DNA of 8,853 bases from Bacteriovoracaceae bacterium (lineage in GTDB: Bacteria > Bdellovibrionota > Bacteriovoracia > Bacteriovoracales > Bacteriovoracaceae): positions 1 through 8,853 of the forward strand of contig JAKLJM010000086.1 in assembly GCA_023151145.1 (NCBI GenBank). Direction: 5' to 3'. Positions 1-4,728 of this stretch are shown here, in pieces (position 1 is the stretch's first letter; the number at the start of each line of letters is the position of its first letter). Under the pieces are notes generated by a model. It had not been told where the DNA came from. It ran no database searches and was given only the letters and a program-made list of their open reading frames with translations. Position numbers and translations under genes: made by a program.

Positions 1-176
1 GTATTGATCGTTCCCGCTGAAATGCCTAAAGAATTTGTAGGATTAACATATATTGATAATGTCTGATTAGCTGGCAACCAAGCTAAGGGTTTTAATTGGC
101 TCGTTAGTGAAGGAACATAGGCAAAACTCATCTTGATCAGTATAAAGAATAATAAAAATGATAAATATTTTTTCAT
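1..176 (-). CDS. Exported protein, N-terminal fragment, possibly a matrixin-like metalloprotease (partial)
   Basis: This frame is open from an ATG at 176-174 to the window edge, giving 58 full codons. It begins MKKYLSFLLLFFILIKMSFA, a typical signal peptide (two lysines, a hydrophobic core, then SFA) with probable cleavage before YVPSLTSQLK. The mature start contains LAWLPANQTLSIYVNPTNS, which resembles the N-terminal strand of secreted matrixin-type metalloproteases (a Trp followed by a strand and a Y-x-N-P/A-x-N-S stretch). The zinc-binding HExxH site, if any, would lie outside the window, so the family is only a suggestion. An AAGGGAG Shine-Dalgarno (184-190) sits 7 bp before the ATG. The ATG overlaps the upstream stop codon in an ATGA arrangement, which implies translational coupling. 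The gene is missed by an ORF search that requires a stop codon inside the window. Confidence 0.75.
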   Translation of the reverse strand, partial: MKKYLSFLLFFILIKMSFAYVPSLTSQLKPLAWLPANQTLSIYVNPTNSLGISAGTIN

Positions 177-655
177 TCTTTTTCTCCCTTGTTTTTAAAG
201 GAGACAACAATCAGAACTAACACTAATCCTAATCCCATAAACCATAAAATAAATCTAAATGTCGTAGCGGAATCTCTTTTCTTTTGTAATTCAACTTCAG
301 AATTTACCATTGGTAATTCTTTATTAGGATTTGGATGACTTTCAGTTTTAACATGAACCTTTTGCGGGACTTCAAATTGAAACAAACTCCATTTCTTTTT
401 TTGAGCAAGTTCTAGAATCTTTTTTTCTTTAATATTTTTTAGCCCAGGAAAGTCTGGAAAAACCTTTGAAGAAAAAACTTTCTCACCATTTTGTTTTTCT
501 ACTTTAAAATCCCCTAGTGCCAAATTACTAACAAAGTATTGATTGTTAACTTTTTTAAGAAAGAGATTTTTCTCTTCACCTAAGACAGGCAATTCAACAC
601 TTTCAACTTTCATGACTCTGTCATTTAATTTTCCCCCCAAAAAATAAATATCCAC
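173..655 (-). CDS. C-terminal part of an exported, C-terminally membrane-anchored protein (split gene)
   Basis: This 160-codon frame could formally start at a GTG (655-653), but no Shine-Dalgarno precedes it and a stop in the same frame lies 9 bp before that GTG (667-665). It therefore looks like the continuation of the signal-peptide ORF at 845-621 rather than an independent gene. Residues 5-52 (FLGGKLND, then LPVLGEEKNLFLKK and YFVSNLALGDFKV) look like the second half of a beta-rich domain whose first half is in the other frame. A charged, proline-containing linker follows, then one hydrophobic segment (about residues 133-153, FRFILWFMGLGLVLVLIVV) and a short basic tail, KNKGEKE. The predicted topology is a periplasmic or external domain held by a C-terminal anchor. 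Its last bases hold the Shine-Dalgarno of the downstream exported protein and overlap that protein's ATG by 4 bp. Function unknown. Confidence 0.65.
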   Translation of the reverse strand: MDIYFLGGKLNDRVMKVESVELPVLGEEKNLFLKKVNNQYFVSNLALGDFKVEKQNGEKVFSSKVFPDFPGLKNIKEKKILELAQKKKWSLFQFEVPQKVHVKTESHPNPNKELPMVNSEVELQKKRDSATTFRFILWFMGLGLVLVLIVVSFKNKGEKE

Positions 656-845
656 TTGAGGAAGTCAAAGTTACTTTTGTCCAAATTTTGCCATTGCGTT
701 CTTCAGTATTAATATTCGTCACAACACCAGAAACAAACGCTTCCGATTCCTCAATGATCTGACCTATGGAAATAGGGCGATATTGAGTTGCTTGTACAAC
801 CTTTAAACTTATGAAGAAAAATAATAAGACCAGTCCGTATTTCAT
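621..845 (-). CDS. N-terminal part of the same exported protein (signal peptide and first half of the domain)
   Basis: This is a 74-codon ORF from ATG at 845. It opens with a signal peptide, MKYGLVLLFFFISLKVVQA, probably cleaved before TQYRP. The pattern that follows (IIEESEAFVSGVVTNINTEE, then NGKIWTKVTLTSSS) resembles the start of an OB-like or beta-barrel domain. The frame ends at a TGA just after LFFGGKIK. The other frame reads LGGKLNDRVMKVESV at the same place and continues the domain. Removing one base from the T6-G6-A4 run (629-644) joins the two into one 223-residue protein with signal peptide, domain, linker and C-terminal membrane helix. No Shine-Dalgarno is visible; a GATAAT hexamer lies 6 bp before the ATG. 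The gene may be a recent pseudogene, may be recoded by slippage, or may reflect a sequencing error. Confidence 0.65.
   Translation of the reverse strand: MKYGLVLLFFFISLKVVQATQYRPISIGQIIEESEAFVSGVVTNINTEERNGKIWTKVTLTSSSGYLFFGGKIK
629..644 (-). other. Homopolymer frameshift or slippage site (T6-G6-A4)
   Basis: On the coding strand this reads TTTTTTGGGGGGAAAA, three homopolymers in a row. The two halves of the exported protein can only be joined between the C-frame stop (667-665) and the N-frame stop (623-621). This run lies inside that interval and is the obvious place for a one-base insertion, a two-base loss, or slippage by RNA polymerase or ribosome. The upstream frame must move by +1 (equivalently -2) to enter the downstream frame. 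Confidence 0.6.
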
Positions 846-857
846 ACTTTTATTATC
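846..857 (-). promoter_or_regulatory. Candidate -10 element positioned for a leaderless transcript of the exported protein
   Basis: GATAAT (857-852, five of six matches to TATAAT) is followed by exactly six bases, AAAAGT, and then the ATG at 845. This would put the transcription start at or next to the A of the start codon. No convincing -35 hexamer is seen 16-18 bp upstream and no Shine-Dalgarno is present. The AT-rich setting makes chance matches common, so confidence is low on its own. The identical spacing before the UvrA-like gene adds some weight. Confidence 0.35.
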
Positions 858-915
858 GTCATTTTCATTGGGAAACTGATGAAAAAAAGTCGTTTAAACT
901 CTTAAATTCTCTATA

Positions 916-950
916 GGACCACCCTGGTCTAACCATCTGTTTTTACAGAT
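916..950 (-). repeat. Two small adjacent inverted repeats just after the UvrA-like gene
   Basis: The first is ATCTGT (935-940) and ACAGAT (945-950), a perfect 6-bp stem with a TTTT loop, starting 2 bp after the UvrA-like stop codon. The second is GACCA (917-921) and TGGTC (925-929) around CCC. Neither is followed by a T tract on the minus strand, so they do not form a standard intrinsic terminator. They could stabilise the 3' end of the mRNA or assist termination by another route. Confidence 0.35.
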
Positions 951-952
951 CT

Positions 953-3583
953 TTAGGTGAGTTTTAGTTGATGATGGGCGATTTTTTCAAAATAAGGATT
1001 TTGATCAATAACCACCACGGTGTTTTGATTGCCACATAATTGGTGCAGTAGTGTACTTAATGGGCCTAACTCGTGAATAGATAATCCACTGGATAAATTC
1101 TCGAAAATGATCAAAGCATTTTCAATTTTTGAGTTCAATAAAGTTAACAAATACAACCGTTGCCTCTCACCACCAGACAAAGAAGTTAATGAACGATCTA
1201 AAGATAGATAATCTAATTTCAATATTTGCATATAATCAAATATTCTTTTTCCTTTGGGAGTTAATCGAATATTCGCCAAAACTTCTGTTAAGGGTTTAGT
1301 GTGAGCTTCAAAAACAGTCATATTGCCATCTGAAATATTGGCGTAAAATGGTTTTAATTTTTTTCCCTGACATTCATCACAAACAAATTCTACATCTTCC
1401 ATAAAATGCATTTCAACAATCTTCACTCCGCGTCCCATACAAGCTAAACACATACCTAATTCTGAATTTGAAGAGAAATGACCTTCTTTTAAATTCATCG
1501 TTTTAGAAATCTCGAGATTTGAAAAATGTTTTTTTACAAATCCTCCAAGCTCCGTATAGGTTCCTACTGAAGATCTTGAACTAACTTTATCAACTGAACC
1601 ATTGATAATAATCACTTCTGAAATATCTTTATCGCCCTCAATTTTTTTAAATTTGTAGGGTGAATAAAATAATTTTGTCCCATTCAATTTTCGATGAATT
1701 TCGTTGGCCAATAACTCAACTAATAAGGAAGATTTTCCAACACCTGACTCACCATTCACCCAAGTGATGGCATTTTTTTGAATTTCTATTTTTTCTTTTT
1801 TTATATTTCGAATTTCTGCTTCGTGAAGAATTAAATATTCTTTTTTTGTAGGATTGGTTTTTTTAACAAGATACTTCTCAATTTCCATTTTTTTATAAGG
1901 ACCTTGATAAATAATCTCACCACCAAACGCACCCGCATGAGGACCCATTTCGATGACTTCATCTGCAATTGATTTCATAAACTCGGAATGCTCCACCATC
2001 ACAATGGTGTTTCCTTGATCTCTTAAGTCATACAGGTATCGCATAAGAATTTTTTGAGTTTTTAAACTTAACCCAAGACTTGGTTCATCAAGCACAAAAA
2101 GTGACTGAGATCCCCTATAGGACAAAAATTTTGAGAGTAGAATTCTTTGATATTCACTAGAGCTCAAAGAACGAACCTTTCTCACATTGGCCAAATGCCC
2201 TAACCCTAAATCGGTGCTCACTTGATAAAGATAATTCAACTCATTTAAACTTGTTCGAACTTTTGACCATTGAGGATGGTCTTCGGCATGGCTAAGAATT
2301 ATATGTAGTTTTTTTTGAGCATCGTTCAAATTAGATAATAAAAAATCTCTAAAAGTTATTTTTTCTTTATTAACCAAAATCGCTAAATTACCCACTCGTT
2401 TTGATACGCGAGACCCAAGACAAGTCTCGCATTGCTCTTCACTTTGAAGTCCTCGAGCGTAAATGCGAATAGTTTTTTTATATTTTTTAGAATCTAAATA
2501 AGCCAGTAACTCATCAAGGCCTTCAAAGCTTCCCGAACCTTTATAAAGAAAATCCCAAACTGATTTTGGCAATTTCTCAAATGGTGTATCAATATCATAT
2601 CCATGCTTTTTAGCTTCTCTGAGCATAGCTGGAATTAGGTGATTAAAATGAGAAAATCCTAGTACGTTTACAGCCCCTTCCCTTAAGCTTTTCGTGGGAT
2701 CTTTTACTAATTTATTTTTGTCATAAATCAGCTTCATCCCATGCCCTTGGCAATCCGGACATGCTCCAAGTGCATTGAGTGGAGATAGTGCATCTGCTAT
2801 ATCACTTTTACCATCATCAACTTCATCACACTTTGGACATTGATGGATGAATTTACTTTCGAACGTGACACCTATTTTATTTTTCAAAAAATAAACGAAA
2901 TATCGCTGCTCAATTGAAAAACCATTCTCATGAATTTTTTTAGCTAGCATTTCTGGATTTTCAAAATCCTTCATTTTTAATCGAAACACTTCCCAAAAAT
3001 CATGACTTTCTTCAAAAGAGACAACGCCACTGTCACTACTTTCTAGCGAACGAGCTGGCAGCACACCACTCTTTATATTGGCCAGGTATTCTGACTTGGT
3101 CACAAAAAAGTGAACAACTTCATCATCCATTTTTTTAAGTTTTAATTTTTTAATCTTATCGTATAAAAAAACCGTATTTCGAATGGGGACAAACGGCACA
3201 TGATGCTGACTACAGTAGTAATTTCCTAGGTAAAAGAAAATCTTTTGTAACTTATCATGACCTCCCAAAACATCGAGGGCCACTGGTCTTGAGTGAATGA
3301 CTGGATTATGCTGAGGCAATCCCCAAGCCGGCAATACCGGGTACAACAAATCAACTTGAACGGTATGAGGAATTTCCCAAAAAAACTTCATATCCGTTGG
3401 TAATGAATTTATATAACGACGCTTAGATTCTGTGAGCAATGTGTGAAAAGCTAAGGATGATTTTCCCGAACCAGATGGTCCATAGACACATGTTATCTTA
3501 TTCATTTGAATATCAAGATTTAGATTTTTTAAATTGTGAGTACGAACGCCTCTGAGCTTTATTTGTGTTTGAAAATTATCCAT
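953..3583 (-). CDS. Divergent UvrA-like tandem ABC ATPase with one degraded ATP site
   Basis: This 876-residue protein is UvrA-like throughout. UvrA is the damage-sensing ATPase of nucleotide excision repair and is usually about 940 residues. First ATPase half: Walker A GPSGSGKSS (35-43), a zinc module C249/C252 with C275/C278 (GACPDCQGHG), a further CxxC pair (385/388), signature LSSSE (473-477) in place of LSGGE, Walker B LFVLDEPSLGL (495-505) and H-loop EH (531-532). Second half: Walker A NGESGVGKSS (610-619), the damage-recognition zinc hairpin C712/C715-x19-C735/C738 with VEMHF between, and an intact LSGGE (802-806). Walker B is IIFENLSSGL, so the usual DE is EN (828-829), and the H-loop His is Gln861. 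The protein stops right after the H-loop, without the usual GPEGG tail. The region matching the UvrB-binding domain (about 130-245) is present but very divergent. It is therefore probably a UvrA paralogue, and participation in UvrBC repair is uncertain. A terminator separates it from rpsI, so it has its own promoter. It has no Shine-Dalgarno; TATAAT lies 6 bp before the ATG. Confidence 0.9.
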   Translation of the reverse strand: MDNFQTQIKLRGVRTHNLKNLNLDIQMNKITCVYGPSGSGKSSLAFHTLLTESKRRYINSLPTDMKFFWEIPHTVQVDLLYPVLPAWGLPQHNPVIHSRPVALDVLGGHDKLQKIFFYLGNYYCSQHHVPFVPIRNTVFLYDKIKKLKLKKMDDEVVHFFVTKSEYLANIKSGVLPARSLESSDSGVVSFEESHDFWEVFRLKMKDFENPEMLAKKIHENGFSIEQRYFVYFLKNKIGVTFESKFIHQCPKCDEVDDGKSDIADALSPLNALGACPDCQGHGMKLIYDKNKLVKDPTKSLREGAVNVLGFSHFNHLIPAMLREAKKHGYDIDTPFEKLPKSVWDFLYKGSGSFEGLDELLAYLDSKKYKKTIRIYARGLQSEEQCETCLGSRVSKRVGNLAILVNKEKITFRDFLLSNLNDAQKKLHIILSHAEDHPQWSKVRTSLNELNYLYQVSTDLGLGHLANVRKVRSLSSSEYQRILLSKFLSYRGSQSLFVLDEPSLGLSLKTQKILMRYLYDLRDQGNTIVMVEHSEFMKSIADEVIEMGPHAGAFGGEIIYQGPYKKMEIEKYLVKKTNPTKKEYLILHEAEIRNIKKEKIEIQKNAITWVNGESGVGKSSLLVELLANEIHRKLNGTKLFYSPYKFKKIEGDKDISEVIIINGSVDKVSSRSSVGTYTELGGFVKKHFSNLEISKTMNLKEGHFSSNSELGMCLACMGRGVKIVEMHFMEDVEFVCDECQGKKLKPFYANISDGNMTVFEAHTKPLTEVLANIRLTPKGKRIFDYMQILKLDYLSLDRSLTSLSGGERQRLYLLTLLNSKIENALIIFENLSSGLSIHELGPLSTLLHQLCGNQNTVVVIDQNPYFEKIAHHQLKLT

Positions 3584-3595
3584 GGCCGAATTATA
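3584..3595 (-). promoter_or_regulatory. Candidate -10 element for a leaderless transcript of the UvrA-like gene
   Basis: A perfect TATAAT (3595-3590) is followed by six bases, TCGGCC, and then the ATG at 3583. With standard -10 geometry transcription would begin at the start codon. No Shine-Dalgarno is present. The -35 region 16-18 bp upstream shows no good match to TTGACA. A promoter is expected in the short stretch between the rpsI terminator and this gene. Confidence 0.5.
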
Positions 3596-3636
3596 GACTG
3601 AAATTTTAGAAATGAGAGTAGACGATTGTTGTACTT

Positions 3637-3678
3637 AAAAAAAAAGCCCTCTTTAGATTTCTCTTCAGAGGGCTTTTT
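3637..3678 (-). terminator. Intrinsic terminator of the rplM-rpsI unit (possibly bidirectional)
   Basis: AGCCCTCT (3645-3652) pairs with AGAGGGCT (3667-3674), and flanking A/T pairs extend the stem to 12 bp. The loop is 14 nt. Read on the minus strand the stem runs into a tract of nine T (3645-3637), the classical form, and it begins 25 bp after the rpsI stop codon. A run of five T on the plus side would let it also work in the other direction, but no plus-strand gene leads into it. Confidence 0.93.
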
Positions 3679-3703
3679 GCAAAAATATATTTCGAATAAA
3701 ATA

Positions 3704-4108
3704 TTATCTTTTTGAGAACTGGTATCTTCTTCTTGCACCAGCAAGACCAGCTTTCTTTCTTTCAACTGCTCTTGGGTCACGAGTTAAGAAACCAGCAGCT
3801 TTTAATTCAGCTCTTGATCCTGGAGCAACTTTTAAAAGTGCTCTAGCGATACCTAAACGAATAGCTCCTGATTGACCAGTAATACCACCACCAGCAACAT
3901 TGATATTGATATCATATTTGTCAGCAAGCTTTAAAAGCTCAAGTGGTTGGTTAACAACATAAAGGTTTGTTCCAAGTTTGAAATATTCCTTGATGTTTCT
4001 TTTATTGATAGTAATTTTTCCGCTTCCAGCAGATAAGTAAACTCTTGCTACTGAAGTTTTTCTTCTACCAATTGCGTGTGTATCGTATGTTTTACCTTTT
4101 GCAGCCAT
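3704..4108 (-). CDS. rpsI: 30S ribosomal protein S9
   Basis: This 134-residue protein has the S9 signature GGGITGQSGAIRLGIARAL (73-91), the early motif AIGRRKTSVARV (12-23) and the DPRAVERKK segment (111-119). It ends with the basic tail ARRRYQFSKR, which in S9 reaches into the decoding centre and contacts tRNA in the P site. Length and ends match the family. The ATG at 4108 is preceded by AAGGAT (4119-4114) at proper spacing. The gene follows rplM by 14 bp, the usual conserved pairing, and ends at a strong terminator. Confidence 0.98.
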   Translation of the reverse strand: MAAKGKTYDTHAIGRRKTSVARVYLSAGSGKITINKRNIKEYFKLGTNLYVVNQPLELLKLADKYDININVAGGGITGQSGAIRLGIARALLKVAPGSRAELKAAGFLTRDPRAVERKKAGLAGARRRYQFSKR

Positions 4109-4122
4109 ATTTAATCCTTATA

Positions 4123-4563
4123 TTACTTTAATTTGAATTGAACTGGGTTTTGAGCAGCATGATCATGATTCTCACCTGCAAAAACTTTAAGTTTAGTTAA
4201 TTGTTTTCTTCCAAGAGTATTTTTTGGAAGCATACCTTTAACTGCTTCAAGGATGATAAGTTCTGGGTGTTTCTCTAATTGCTCTTTAGCAGTTCTAGAT
4301 TTAATTCCACCAGTAAAGTTCGTGTGCCAAAAATAATCTTTTTGATCCCACTTACTTCCAGTGAACTGAACCTTATCAGCGTTGATTACTACTACGTAGT
4401 CACCTGAATCAGTGTTATATGTGAATTTTGGGTTAAGCTTACCTCTTAAAAGGTCTGCAATTTGTGTAGCAAGACGTCCGACAACTTGATCTTTAGCATC
4501 GATTAAGTGCCATGTTTTGTTAGCTTCTGCTGGCTTAAGTACAAATGATCTCTGAGTATACAT
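4123..4563 (-). CDS. rplM: 50S ribosomal protein L13
   Basis: This 146-residue protein shows the L13 pattern: WHLIDAKDQVVGRLATQIA (18-36), GDYVVVINADKVQFTG (54-69), the Y-x-H-T-N-x-x-G-G-I-K region (77-88, here YFWHTNFTGGIK) and AVKGMLPKNTLGRK (107-120). L13 binds 23S rRNA early in assembly of the large subunit. The ATG at 4563 has the Shine-Dalgarno GAAGGAT (4577-4571) with 7 bp spacing. It is first in a two-gene unit with rpsI. In several bacteria L13 controls its own operon through the mRNA leader; the short leader here shows no structure that I can assign to a known L13 leader. Confidence 0.98.
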   Translation of the reverse strand: MYTQRSFVLKPAEANKTWHLIDAKDQVVGRLATQIADLLRGKLNPKFTYNTDSGDYVVVINADKVQFTGSKWDQKDYFWHTNFTGGIKSRTAKEQLEKHPELIILEAVKGMLPKNTLGRKQLTKLKVFAGENHDHAAQNPVQFKLK

Positions 4564-4632
4564 AAAAACAATCCTTCAAAAAAGAATGAAAACTATTCAA
4601 ATACAATTAGCCCAAAAAGGCAAGTGTTCTCC

Positions 4633-4662
4633 CTTTTACAGGAATATTGGGCCCAACGTCAA
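4633..4662 (-). promoter_or_regulatory. Candidate rplM-rpsI promoter
   Basis: TTGACG (4662-4657) is a good -35 match. The best -10 is TAAAAG (4638-4633) at 18 bp, or GTAAAA (4639-4634) at 17 bp, both imperfect. The start would fall near 4626 and give a leader of roughly 60 nt. The spacer is unusual because it begins with a 10-bp palindrome. Confidence 0.45.
4647..4656. repeat. Perfect 10-bp palindrome TTGGGCCCAA in the rplM promoter spacer
   Basis: The palindrome lies directly against the proposed -35 hexamer and is the most GC-rich spot in an otherwise AT-rich gap. It could be a regulator site, but its half-sites are short (5 bp) and no second full copy was seen in the window. Confidence 0.35.
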
Positions 4663-4709
4663 GCCCTATTTCGTGGATCTTTCAAGAAAAGAAGCTTAGC
4701 ACAGAGTCA

Positions 4710-4728
4710 TTTTTTAGGCTCTAAAAAA
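4710..4728. repeat. AT-rich inverted repeat across the end of the Omp85 gene
   Basis: TTTTTTAG (4710-4717) and CTAAAAAA (4721-4728) form a perfect 8-bp stem with a GCT loop, overlapping the TAG stop codon (4723-4721). On the minus strand the stem is A/T-rich, and its only following T-rich sequence is part of the stem itself. It would be a weak terminator at best, so read-through into rplM is possible. Confidence 0.3.

Noticed and set aside
882..903. Possible terminator before the exported-protein gene (A-rich stem then T7 on the minus strand)
   Set aside because: The stem would have only one G-C pair and a G-T pair and would use part of the T run itself; too weak to call.
3559..3780. Minus-strand ORF of 73 codons
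   Set aside because: It runs through the end of rpsI, the terminator hairpin and the start of the UvrA-like gene, so it cannot be a sensible gene.
4564..4626. L13-type autoregulatory leader in the rplM 5' region
   Set aside because: Only a short GCC/GGC pairing is visible and nothing matches a known leader fold by eye; a covariance model search would be needed.
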